Shown here piece by piece: positions 12,478 through 23,893 of a DNA stretch of 43,950 nucleotides; the stretch's first letter is position 1, and every line of letters starts with the position of its first letter. Location: contig FLMG01002768.1 in NCBI GenBank assembly GCA_900088475.1, positions 2,662-46,611 on the forward strand, read 5' to 3'. The position numbers were made by a program, and so were the translations under genes. The notes beneath the pieces were generated by a model. It saw only the letters and a list, made by a program, of their open reading frames with translations. It was not told where the DNA came from and made no database searches. Origin of the DNA: Hyphochytrium catenoides. Taxonomy: Eukaryota > Sar > Hyphochytriomycetes > Hyphochytriales > Hyphochytriaceae.

Positions 12478-14060
12478 TTCCTATAACAAAAGCTTTTCTT
12501 CATCGCGGTCTCTCCATCGCCGCCATATCTGTCCAACATCCAGCTTTGCCAAAGCCCGCTCCATCGTAGATAGGGAGGAATGAAGCAACTATTTAAGGCA
12601 TGTTCGTGCTTTAAGTCAGCCAACTTGCTCAGGCCGATCTGTCTGTGTCTCTCGCACTGTCAATCTCCCTTTGCAGGGACACAAGTCAGAGCCGATAGAG
12701 AGGTCTTTTGGAGGAAAGGAGACCGTGGCGGTGAAAGTTCTCTTTCTTCGCTGTACGTGAGAAGGAGTGATGATGATGGATGCGGTCAAGCAGAGGAGAA
12801 GCCGCACCTGAAAGACGAACAGAAAGCGGGTCAGAAAGCTGAGAACACACCAAGCAAGGAGAAGCACTACGGTTGGGCGCTGGACAGAGGTGAAGCTGCC
12901 TTGGAAGTCTCGCTCCGGCTGTTGATGAGACAGAGATAGGGAGGCTCAAGCGTCAGGAGGAGGCAGCAGAGAGAGGCAGGCAGCGGGAGGAGGGTCGCCG
13001 CCGGCGCAGGTTTGACAGGAGGAAGGCGTCAGAATCTCCACCTCGCGCTGACGCTATTTTCAAATTTCCATCTCTTCTGGTCAAAGGAAAACGAATGCTG
13101 GCAGAAGAGACATGACAGCAAGGACAAAGAGGAGATGAAACACCTAGTAATATAAAGCGGGACTGTTGGGAGAGGTAGCAAGGCAGGGAGACAGAGGTGC
13201 GAACTGTGATAACTGACTCCAAAGACTACGAGGGGCCGCCTGAATCTGGGCGGCACTCCGCCCCTCTGACAACTCCTCCACAAAGGCCCACAATGGGTGG
13301 GAGTAAACTCGTTCCCTATACTAAGGGGAGAGGATGGATGGGCATTCACTGGCCCCTGCTCACATGGTTTCTCCGTTTGCAATTAATTGGCGATTAGATT
13401 TTTGCATGTTACCCCAGCAGTTATTCCCTTCCGTCTTGGCTCCCCAGTCCACTCCTACATTATATTAGACTTGGGCTCCAGGTTCTGGGAAAGTTCTCCA
13501 TGTTAGGTGGACGCCAAAATCCCTCTACTGCTTATAAAAGCCCTCGCTCATTGGAATGTCATCTACTCGTACGACGAGGGAGGAAGAGATGAAAGGGCGC
13601 GGTACTGGTAGAACTACTCTTCTCACCCGACCAGGACGGCAGGACAGTAGTTCGACCAGGGCTCATGCATCCTGATGACCTGACGAGAGCCATCTCTAGA
13701 GGATCATCCCTCACTCGCTCCACCCACTGCTCCGCGCTCAGCGGCGCCGGTGGAGAGGGTTACGAGACGAAGATGACATGTCTGATAGGAGGGAGGCAAC
13801 GTGCCTCACCTTGACCTGGCCATCGAGCTTCATGGAGTGGTAGCTCCGTGATACATCAGGCAAAGTCTTTCAAGGCCAAACTGAGGATCTCCATTCCTTT
13901 CCGTTGACTTTCCTTTCGATAGAGTCTTCGGTCCTCTTCGTGCGGTATTTCATTGTCTAGAGGTGTCATACTCTCGACTACCTCGTCCGCATAGCGGTAC
14001 CCCACACAAATTTATTGTGAACAGAGAGGACAAGCCTTCCGCTCATCGCCGGCGGACAGG
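12478..14060. other. Divergent intergenic region, no secure gene
   Basis: This lies between the starts of the kinase gene (-) and the unknown gene (+), so it should hold both promoters. A plus-strand open frame at 12580-12939 (119 aa, Lys/Glu-rich second half) matches nothing I know. On the minus strand, 13790-13975 has protein-like stretches with a possible splice donor but no consistent gene model. CTTATAAAAG at 13531-13540 resembles a TATA box but is about 520 bp from the nearest start codon. Confidence 0.5.
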
Positions 14061-15391
14061 ATGAGTGGTGAAGCTGTGGATGTGTTCTACCATCTTTTCC
14101 GTAGGCTTGCGACCGGCGAAACATCTGCGCGACGCTATTTGAGCACTTCCTCCCTATCCCTGAAGGTTTCAGAGGAAGAGTCACCCGTCGTACCGTGTCA
14201 ATGGTTGCACTGTGAGGAAATTACCGAGCCTGAGAACCTTCCTTTGGGCTCCGCATCCTTCTCCTCGTAAGCGTTTATATATCGCGATTTCTCCCTAGTG
14301 AGCAGTCAGCTAACTCCGTTCTTTATTTCAGGACTGAGTTGAATGTGATATCCGACCAGCCCCTCACCTTGGCTCCTGATAGCTCAGTGGAGCCTTGCCG
14401 TCCCCGGTTCCGTCAAGCTAATAAACGGGAGCTCCTGAAAGAGCTAATGAATGGTATCCAGGCAGTTCAGGCAAAGACGGAGGCGGCCCGGCGGCGGCAG
14501 GAGGAAGAATCAGAGGTAGATGGGCTCAATTTATAAAAGTGGTTACTTCTTAGTGACTGCGGCAAGACCAAAATCTTTAATTCCACCATCTCCAATCTGT
14601 ATGCAGATGGTGAAGACTTTTGAAGCTGCGGTACGAGTTGTCAGACGAGTGCGTCAAGCAAAGAACAAAGAGCGTCTACAGGTTGCCGAGAGGTTGCTAG
14701 AAGATATTACAACGGAGATGACTCAATTCAGGTCCTCGTAAGAATGCATCTAGGCTCCAACTCCGCCTATAGCGCTTGTGGTCACTACCTTTTTTGTGGG
14801 TTTGTACCGTGATGATGATGCTCTAACTTCCTGCAGCTCGACTCTACCTACTCCTGCTTGTTGACTGTCTTCATCTTTCTAGCTGGTGCTACCTCTCGGT
14901 CCCTATATCCTGCGTCCGGTTCTAATCTCTATCAAACTTACACCACAGGGAGTCTCTGAGCGCGCTTGAAGAATTGACTGGTGCGAAAGACCATCCCACA
15001 GTCTCGATGTCGGCCGCCGCCAGTCGTTCGGATGATTTCTCCTACAACGTACGGGTTTGCAGGTATCACAAGAAAAGACAGCACATGGTGGCGGTCTGCG
15101 GTACCGAGATGTGACGAAGGAAGAAGGAGCGAGAGAAGAAGAAAGGGTAACTGATAGAGCATGTGCAAAGAGGACGACATGAGTTGTGCCTGTAAATGCA
15201 GACATACTAGGCATGAGAGAGAGAGACATCGGGAACCGAGAGAGGCTAGGTGACCTTACTCAGTTCTGACATATTACAGTTCAATCATCCAGCACCTGGA
15301 GGAACTGCTTGGCCTCAACGGTGGAAAGGAAGGAGTCCACAGCAGGATCAAAGGACGTCCCAGACTGAACAGACCAAAGCCCTCTCTGTGA
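14061..15391 (+). CDS. Unknown helical protein, five exons
   Basis: Exons 14061-14266, 14332-14515, 14607-14737, 14949-15062 and 15280-15391 join in phase with GT-AG introns and encode about 248 aa. The start follows ACAGG and reads ATGAG. I do not recognise a family. Residues 75-175 are rich in Lys, Arg, Glu and Ala (KRELLKELMNGIQAVQAKTE, then VVRRVRQAKNKERLQVAERL) and look alpha-helical, possibly coiled coil. A Ser-rich patch and a second helix (SIIQHLEELLGLNGG) precede a basic end. There is no signal peptide or membrane segment. The stop lies 92 bp from the stop of the convergent HIS7 gene, which supports the 3' end. Agreement of phase over four introns is the main support that it is a gene. 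The donor of exon 4 was chosen at CAG/GTATCA to keep the best frame. Confidence 0.6.
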
Positions 15392-15483
15392 CTCAACAAG
15401 CGCGTATGGCAAGACACTAAAGTGGAGCCCCCGAATATAAATCAGAGAGAGAAAGTTCCAAGATTCATGGTTTAGTTCTACTA

Positions 15484-18400
15484 CTATAGGCGCACAGGCA
15501 GTCCGGATTGCTGCAGATGCTCCTTCACTTCCTGAATCTTGACTTCCTGCCTATGAAAGATACCTGCCGCCAACGCCGCATCGCAATGAGTTTCTCTGAA
15601 AGCAAGAAGTGAAGCAATCAGCTCGAGTTACACATTGGGATAAGAATCTCAATCTCTCTCTCCAACTTTATTGCATCGGTCCTACTCCACAACCGCCCCA
15701 ACCCCGAGCAAGACAGTTCTTGCTACCAAGAATCGTCCAGACACACCACCGGCCGCATCCGTCCCGAATCGCGGGCCCTTTCCATGGTTACCTACGATGC
15801 TGCACCTCTGCTGCTCCATGCATGCTCCCACACATTGCCAGCTCCTAACATATCCTTCCTCCCTCCACTCACTGCTGTCAAATATATACGAGAGCAGCAA
15901 AGTGCAAGAGCAGAAAAAGTCTTGTCCCTATCCCGTCCTGCTCCACTCTCTCTCACCAAAAGAACGCACCTAAAGACGTCTACAAAGTGCTGTGGACAAC
16001 CCGCCCCACTGGAGGCGATCACTGGGATGCTGACTGCCGCCTTCACAGCCGCGAGCAGAGAGAGGTCATATCCGGCATTCTGGCCGTCCATGTCCACACA
16101 GTTCACTAGCAGCTCACCGGCACCGAGCTCCTCCACTGCTTTAGCCAAGTCGATGGCGTCAATGTCTCTTCCCTCTCTTCCTCCCTTCACTGTACATTGG
16201 TACCAGTAGTACTTTTTGCCCTCAGAGTTGGGTGAATCCGTGTGGAAGACAGTGTGACGGCCTTCCACTTCATCAGGTGAGGAGATGTAGACTCTCTTTG
16301 GGTCAATAGAGACCACCACCGCCTGTCGTCCGTAGCGCTGAGAGATCTGTTCTATGGAGGAGCTCCCGTCTGGCGAGCCTGATTGAAGAAGGTGCTCTGC
16401 TGCATAGACCGCATCGCTACCTGTAGTATTTAAGGGGAAAAGGGAGGACGACACAGCTTGAGCGTTCCAGCGATTGCTTAGGTTGGAGACTAAAGCAGCA
16501 CCTAGAGGGGTGAAAGGGGTTTCTATAGCGCTTTCCGAGTTGAGAAGCTCTTTTCCCCACTATCAAGCACATTCTTTTTTACAGTCGGCTTCCTACTGTC
16601 ACAGAACAATCAATCAGCTAATGGAAACTGCACGGCGAACCCATCCCGTGCTTGTTGCTGCCCACATGATAGAGGACTGGCTTTTTTTCCTTACCGAGGG
16701 AGACCTTGTCCGCACCGGCCCTGAAGTATTGAGAGGCGACCTCTAGGGCGCTCCAATTGTTGCCTTCTTTGTCGGTGTACGCTCGGATGCCGCCTCCTAC
16801 CGTCAAAGGAACGAAAACGTTCTCTGAGGTTGCCTCTAGCACCCTCAGCATTGGAGTGTCTCCAAGAATCTCCTCTCTGAAGCTTGTGATATTAAGGAAA
16901 ACAATCTCATCTGCTCCCTGAGTTTACGCCATATACAGGGGGAGAAACAGGAAGGCAGGAGTACGAGGCTATAAGAGGAGGATGGCGGGGAGCACATGCA
17001 CAAGCTACGTCACTCCGTCATGCCCACTCACTCTCAATGGCCATCAGTTTCTAACAGTATCGCTCAACTACCCTTTCTCCGCTTCAACCTCCATCATACT
17101 TGCCATTGATCAATAAAATCATCAGCCTTTCCTCACCGTACTCATTCATCGCGATCCCATTCACTTACATCTTCATAGTAACGTCGTGCCAGTTCAACAG
17201 GTTTCCCCATATTTCGCACTTGGCCCGCTCCCTCATGACTCGTCTCTCTGACGTCGTACTGGTCCCCTTTTGTGACCACCAGATCCCCCGCATCATTCGT
17301 GCGCACATCCAAACACCTGGTACAACAAGAGATACGCAGAACCAAATAAATAAGACCAATAAAGCCGATGGAGAGGTAAAACGACTATAACGTCTAGTGA
17401 GGACGCAAGATCAGTTCCGCTTAAGTCTGGCGGAAGAAGGATAAGGGCAAAAGGTCGGGCAGCTTACGCTATGACTCTCTTGGATAAGCACGCTTGAGGA
17501 AGGATAGCGGCTGGGTTGGCAGTGGGCTTGTCTTCGGTAGACGATGAGAGGAAGCTCTGAATAATGCTGATCCCTAAGTGTCCGCTCTTCTCTGGGTGAA
17601 ACTGTGTAGCCATCACATTTCCCTTCTTTACAGCACTGTGAGGAAGAAATGGCAGTGAATCATCAGGGTTAGCTTGAAAGGATACTAGGACGAAGGGGAC
17701 GGATTGGACACCCGACTTCTTCTCTCTCCACCTCGGGGAGCTGCTAAGTAACCAGCCTCATCTCCGCTTCTTGATTCCCACCCCTCACAGCCCACCATCC
17801 CCAGCTTGCTTGGAAGGCCATGCTCCCTCGCACCCTGAACATTTACCTCACAAACTCTTGCCCGTAGTTTGTGGTGGCCAAGATCCAGTCCCGGTTCTCA
17901 TCAGAGGGTAGCACGCAGTAGGAGTGCACAAAGTAGACCCGGAGTTCCCCCTTCCCTTGCTCCAGTAATGGATCGAAAATGGTCGAACCCTTGTGGAGGC
18001 GGAGGCCATTCCAACCAATGTGGGGGATGGCTAGCCCACCTGCTGGGAAGCGCTTTACAGATCCCTTTATGACACCCAAGCCCTAGACGACGAGGCCGAG
18101 TGAGATAAAGAGGTAGCAGCCGAGAATGGTGACCACCAGGTCTAGAGAACAGCACAACCACAAGACCACCAGTATACGGGAAGTGTCACAAAGAGTGGCA
18201 CACAGTGAACTACTATGATGCTCCTCACCTTGACGCCAGGCGACTCCTCGCTGTCCTCAAATAATGTCTGAAGGCCCAGACATATTCCCAAGAACGGTTT
18301 ATCTGCTTGGAGAAACCTGAGGGCCAGACTTAGCGTCGTTATTGCAATCCGCCTCTGAGAGACCACGGTTACCTCTTCAGCGGCTCGGCGTATCCCTTCT

Positions 18401-18654
18401 CTTCAAGAAAGGCCATCGTGGCGCCAAAGCTGCCAACTCCCGGGAAGATGAGCTTATCGGCCTTCTCGATGTCCTCTGGTGACGTGACATCGCGTACCTG
18501 AAATCCTGCTTTCTGTATGGCATTTCTATGCCAGCGAATGCAAATAAGACAAAGTGGACTCTAGCTCTCAGATAGCAGCGACTAACCTGACGCTCCTGAC
18601 GTTACCAGCGCCGTAGTCCAACAGCCATACGTGGGGTATCTCTTCTTTCGCCAT
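15484..18654 (-). CDS. HIS7: Imidazole glycerol phosphate synthase, fused HisH-HisF
   Basis: Nine exons: 18587-18654, 18373-18525, 18229-18316, 17847-18082, 17468-17635, 17169-17316, 16695-16917, 15970-16420 and 15484-15595. They are all in phase and give 548 aa, near the roughly 550 aa of yeast His7. The enzyme makes IGP and AICAR from PRFAR and glutamine in histidine synthesis. N-terminal glutaminase: [27 protein letters not shown] with nucleophile Cys86, and QFHPEKS with His195 and Glu197, a complete triad. C-terminal cyclase barrel: [20 protein letters not shown] with Asp241, [38 protein letters not shown] (second catalytic Asp) and [12 protein letters not shown]. The usual VIASGG reads VIASSG here, a conservative oddity. 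No transit peptide is evident (start [12 protein letters not shown]), suggesting a cytosolic enzyme. Confidence 0.97.
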
Positions 18655-19729
18655 GAGCCGGACAGCAAACGCACTGGTCTTGAGGCAGGCGTTATTCAGA
18701 AGGTCCGTTTCGACACAGTGGCAGTGTGACTTCTGACACACGTTCTTCCCGCCCCTGGAAGGTCTACCGCAGTCGTTACACTAAGAAAGCAGCTTCTTGC
18801 GCCCTCTCTGTCTGGGGCTCCGCAGCGCCCTCACTTCGTGCATCAATGATGTGAGCTAACAATAACATAGGCAGCAGTGGGGCTTGCGACAAAAGTTGAG
18901 GTTCGTGCGAAGGCGAGAGGGAGGAGACAGAGTGACAGAGGCCACCACCAAGAGAACAAAGAAGAATCTCCTGGCTCTTCTGATGCTGTCCTCTCAAGCT
19001 CTGGAGCTGCCCTCTCACTCCTTACTCGCTCTCAGAACACAAGAACCAAGGACCCCAACACTGCGGTTAACTGAACAGTGATTCCTTATCGATTACTGAT
19101 GCATTGTATACATCTAGCCCCAATCCGACAAACAGCTCTCCTACAACGCGGTACGAACGCTTCCACCTCCCCGCTCCCCGATCACAGCAGCCCCGCCGTT
19201 TGAGACGCCTTCTCTCTCTCTCAATGAAAGTGGTGCTGGCAATTCCTTCTCTGTGTTCCCCTCAGTCCTTGCGCACTCCACGCACTAAAACGCTGGAAGC
19301 CTTGAAGCTCTGAATCTCTGAGGCTTTGAAGCCTTGAAGATTTGAAGTTCTCAACCTTTGAAGCCTTGAAGGTGTGAAGCGCTGATGCGCTGAACTTCCA
19401 AAGAACTGAAGAGCTAGACAGCTGCAGTCAAGGCGTCAATCCCTAGACAGGACTTTATTTTGGTGGCTTTGAGAAAGATAGAAAGGGCAAAGGGCTAGGT
19501 GATAGCCTCCTTTCGTGACCGGTGGCCAACGGTTAGACTGCCCTCTTCATGTCCCTCCCCCTGCCATTGGCAAAGACCTTAACTCGGACGATAGAATGAG
19601 CCTTCCTTGAGGGAAGGACTGCCGGGTCACTGGGAGCTAGCCTGATAGTACTGCTGGATAAGGCATGGTTGGGATGCTACTTATGTGCTAGTCGCCGCCT
19701 AGGAGTTGCTTGAATACTTCTTGAAGACA
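18655..19729. other. Divergent intergenic region between HIS7 and the Ca2+ ATPase
   Basis: About 1.07 kb between two start codons, presumably containing both promoters. I see no gene. The short open frames at 18776-19313 are low-complexity and overlap each other on both strands. A three-unit 32-bp repeat lies at 19294-19389. Confidence 0.6.
19294..19389 (+). repeat. Degenerate 32-bp tandem repeat, three units
   Basis: The core GAAGCCTTGAAG recurs at 19296, 19328 and 19360, exactly 32 bp apart, with diverged sequence between. Related TGAAG/CTGAA words continue to about 19410. It lies about 340 bp upstream of the ATPase start codon. Confidence 0.7.
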
Positions 19730-22700
19730 ATGGACAAAGTCCAGATAAAGATAGCCCCAGATGGTATCCTGTCCAGCGCCGAAATTAGCAATGGGCTGGA
19801 ACACGCCCGCCGCTCAGCCTCGGGCGCAGCCTCTGCAATGTCAGTGGAGGATCTAATCGGGAACCTTTCCTCAAGCATGACGCACGGACTCTCCTCAGCG
19901 GAGGCCAGCAGACGGCAGTTGGCGAACGGCCATAATGAGTTCACCGTGTCAGAGGAGGTGGGTCGGCTACTTTTAAGGTTCTAGCCCGTCTACACTACTA
20001 GACTGTCTTCCAGTGCCTCATCAGTCGTTATCACTTCGCACCCTTCCTTTCGTCCTGCCTGCATCGCCTAAGCTTTCATCGGAGCCGCTCTCGTGCTGGC
20101 TCTTCCAACAGAGCCCTGCAGAGAACACACTCATCACTTGATGTCTCCGGGTTTCTCTCGGAGTTCGCCCTCTACCTCAGTCTTGCCTTCTACTACCTCA
20201 CTCGTCTCTGTCGCCTCTTTGTAGGAGCACATCGTCGTAAAGTTCCTCGAGCAGTTTAAGAACCCTCTGATTATGCTGCTGATGGGTTCCGTCTTCGTCA
20301 GCGTTCTCATGGGACATTTGGACGACGCAGTCAGCATCACTATGGCCATTGTGATCGTGGTGACAGTCGCGTTTGTGCAGGAATATCGTTCGGAGAAGTC
20401 GATAGAAGAGCTCAGTAAGCTCGTTCCGCCCCGTTGTCATTGTATAAGAGACGGAAGCGTGATGGACCTCTTAGCCAGAGAGCTGGTGACTGGAGATGTG
20501 ATTACTTTGGCAGTGGGAGACAGGGTGCCCGCGGACTGCAGACTATTCGAGGTCTCGGAACTGCATATTGACGAGTCTTCGCTTACAGGCGAAACGGATC
20601 CCGTAGAGAAGTATGTCACCATCTTGCCCAACGGTCCTGCTCTGCCAGTGGCAGAACGGAAAAATGTCGTGTATATGGGCACCCTAGTCGTGAAGGGTAG
20701 GGCGAAGGCATTGGTGGTGGGGACAGGAGAGGCTTCAGAGTTTGGCGCTGTGTTCCACATGATGCAGGAAGTAGGAGACAGGAAGACGCCCCTACAGGAG
20801 AAGATGGATGACCTAGGAAAGCACCTCTCCATGTTCTCCTTCGGCGTGATTGCCTTCATTGGCCTAGTGGGACTTATACGAGGTCAGCCGTTGATGAAGA
20901 TGTTTACAATCGGCGTGTCTTTAGCTGTTGCCGCCATTCCGGAGGGCCTTCCAATTTGTGTGACAGTCACCCTGGCTCTTGGTGTGATTCGTATGGCGAA
21001 GAAGAGTGCCATCATTAAGAAGCTCCCAGCTGTTGAGGCTCTGGGGTGCACCAACGTGGTCTGTGTGGACAAGACCGGTACTCTCACACAGAATGAAATG
21101 ACTGTGACCGAAATCTATCTTCCCACGGAGGGACAGCTTGTTGAAGTGGCGGGTGGCGGCTATTTTGAAGATGGCGTGCTGCGTCTAGGCCCCGCTAGGG
21201 TGGATGCAAAGACCCACCAGGGGCTTAACCGGTTGATGCAAGTTGGAGTGCTTTGCAATCACGCCCGCTTGACGGTCAAGGAGAGAAAGCTCTTTGGACA
21301 GCCCACAGAAGGCGCCCTCTTGGCGTGCGCACGCAAAGCTGGGTTGGGTGAGCAGTTTAGAGAAGGCTTCGAGGTGACTCAAGAGATTCCTTTCAACTCC
21401 GACAGAAAGTGGATGGCCGTTCAAGCGCGACCGGCTAATGATGCCACTCAGGCCAAGGTCTGGTACATGAAGGGTATGTTCGAGGCCATTCTTCCTCGAT
21501 GCTCAACAATAGAGCTCCGTAGCGGAAGTTTGGGTCAGTTTTCGAAGCAGGACGTGGCTAAGGCAGAGGCTGAGGCCAGCCATATGGCTCAACGAGGACT
21601 GAGAGTGTTGGCATTGGCGTACGGCTCCAGCGTAGAGGAAAAGCTGACCTTTGCTGGGTTGGTGGGCATCATTGACCCTCCACGAATGGGGGTAGCGGAT
21701 GCTGTGAGTGCTATGGCTTCCAGTGGAGTTCGCACTGTGATGATTACTGGAGACTCTAGGGATACTGCCATAGCAGTGGCTCAGAAGCTGGGCATCTTTT
21801 CTCCAGGAGTCAACCTTGCACTGTCGGGGGAGGAAGTTGAACGCCTTTCTCTCGCTGACTTTGAAGAGAAAGTGTCGTTAACGACTGTCTTTTATAGGAC
21901 AACGCCCAGACAGAAGTTGAAGATTGTTCAGGCTATTCAAGGAGTAGGGGAGGTAGTTGCAATGACGGGAGATGGTGTGAATGATGCCCCGGCTCTGAAG
22001 GCTTCAGACATCGGCATTGCAATGGGCCGATCTGGAACTGACGTGTCGAAAGAAGCTGCGCACATGATCCTGGTTGACGATAACTTTTCTACCATCATGG
22101 GGGCCATGGAGGAGGGGAAGTCTATCTACTATAACATCAAGAACTTCCTCCGTTTCCAGCTCTCGACTTCGGTCGCGGCGCTCACCCTTGTAACTCTCAG
22201 CACTGTCTTTGGCATGCCCACCCCGCTGAACGCTATGCAGATTTTGTGGATCAACATTATCATGGATGGACCTCCTGCACAAAGCTTAGGCGTGGAACCG
22301 GTGGACCACGATGTAATGAGAAGACCTCCACGGCGAAAAGATGACTCCATGATCACTCCTCAGCTCGTAGAAAGAGTGTTAACCTCTGCGTTCATGATTG
22401 TCTGCGGCACTTTGTACATCTTCCTCACCGAACTGGAGGATGGGGCACTAACGCGGAGAGATACGACCATGACGTTCACAACTTTTGTCCTATTTGACAT
22501 GTTCAACGCGATGAGCTGCCGCTCAGAAGGAAAGTCGATATTCAAGATTGGGCTCTTTTCTAACAAGCACTTCTGCTGTGCCGTAGGAGCTTCGCTGGTG
22601 AGTCTAACTTTGAGATTGTCGGGCAGTATGGGGAGGCAGATTCGCCTCAGCACTCCACGGGCTATAACTTCAGCTGCTGCGCTTCTTCCGCTCTTATCAT

Positions 22701-23105
22701 CTTTGTTGCGCTTCTTCATCAGTCACCGGTAGTATGAAGGGTTAATAGTTTTCTCCTTTTCTCTGGCTCGTCTCCACGTAAGTCGTTTCTGCTGTTCTGT
22801 TCAGCCCTTTTCGCCCTGCCTTTCCATCTTCTCTTTCCTCTAGGGAGCATCTTTCTCTCCTTACGTTCTGCCTTCATACTAACCGTTGCGACCAGGTGGG
22901 CCAGCTGCTGGTGATCTACTTCCCTCCCCTTCAGCGTGTGTTCCAGACAGAAGCGCTCACTCTCTTCGATCTCGTAAAAATTGCTGTGCTTGCCTCTTCG
23001 GTTCTTGTGGTTGATGAGTTAAGGAAGTTGAAAAAGAGCGGGAGGACCATCTCGGCAGGCTTTTACCGCCGGTTAAGACCCCGCGACCAGTCCAGTATAG
23101 TGTAG
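19730..23105 (+). CDS. SPCA-type (PMR1-like) Golgi Ca2+/Mn2+-transporting P-type ATPase
   Basis: Three exons, 19730-19957, 20225-22597 and 22896-23105, give 936 aa, close to the usual 900-950 aa for this family. It pumps Ca2+ and Mn2+ into the Golgi. Exon 1 holds a cytosolic N-terminus ending in the conserved ASRRQLANGHNEF. Exon 2 has TM1-2 (NPLIMLLMGSVFVSVLMGHL), the actuator motif SLTGETDP, TM4 with VAAIPEGLP, and phosphorylation motif DKTGTLT (about 21066). It also has hinge motif MTGDGVNDAPALKASDIGIA (about 21960) and TM6 WINIIMDGPPAQSLG, whose Asn and Asp are the single-site ligands of SPCA pumps. Exon 3 carries the last membrane segments and a basic tail. The site arrangement and the words EYRSEKS and ELSKLVPP separate it from SERCA and plasma-membrane pumps. 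The ATG at 19730 was chosen because upstream in-frame codons lack an ATG. Confidence 0.96.
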
Positions 23106-23893
23106 AGCGGTTACCACTAGCGCCAGGCCACTTCATCAAAAGCAGAAGCGCATACAAAGTGCCTGAGGCTCGGACATCGTGAGGTCTTAGTGGAGTCAAA
23201 CGAGCTCTGAGTTATAAGCAGGCAGAGACAGACGACCCCAGGTCAAGATAGGATGGTGAGATGAGAAAGATGTTCTATGGGCCGGAGCTCTAATATTATG
23301 TTAGCAACAACAAAGAAAGAACCCAGGTGCTATGATACTTCAAGGCCACAATAAAGTCAGCTAAGCTCATGGCAATTCCCTACTGGGACATATCGGCCAG
23401 ATCATCTGTTGAGCCTCTGAGTCCTTGTCAGCAGTCTCCTTCAAACCCCTTCCTTTTTCCCTGCTCAGCTTGAGCTGCCGCTCTGCTTGTGCCGCATAGG
23501 GATGACTGCCAACTAAACACTGCAGCCGATCTCAGCTGCCCACCAAACTCCTGCTTACTATACACTGTCTTAACCACATCTGTGATATACCCCTAGACCC
23601 ATGCAATTTGGTCTGAGTTCTGCTCAGACCGTTAAGGGAAGCTCTAACATCCTAATATACAGAGCAAGACTAGGATCCATAGCACACTTCAAGCAGGGAA
23701 ATGATGGACCTGAGCTGAGGCCCTACACCTGCACTTTCTGCCGGGGTCAAGTCCAGGCATGTCTTAGAGCTCTTCTTAGGGGCCAGATTTGATAGGTCAT
23801 TGAATTTGATAGTGGGAAGTCAGCGAAGGCTTAGGCTCCATGAGATGATATCTTGGCAGAATAGGGAAGGCTTAGGCTTGAGCCTTAGCACTG
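23106..23893. other. Convergent intergenic region
   Basis: Between the stops of the ATPase and the PDZ protein. No gene is seen. A perfect 8-bp-stem hairpin with a 5-nt loop (GGTCTGAG...CTCAGACC) lies at 23610-23630. Its function is unknown. Confidence 0.55.

Noticed and set aside
12580-12939. 119-codon plus-strand open frame
   Set aside because: No family motif, overlapped by two minus-strand frames of similar length, and no splice logic. It is kept only as a note in the gap entry.
14370-14430. tRNA-like words (TAGCTCAGTGGAGC followed by CCGGTTCCGTC)
   Set aside because: It lies inside an in-phase exon, and no acceptor stem or cloverleaf can be drawn.
23610-23630. Perfect 8-bp hairpin resembling a terminator
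   Set aside because: This is a eukaryotic region. There is no T-tract and the site is over 500 bp past the ATPase stop. It is noted as a structure only.
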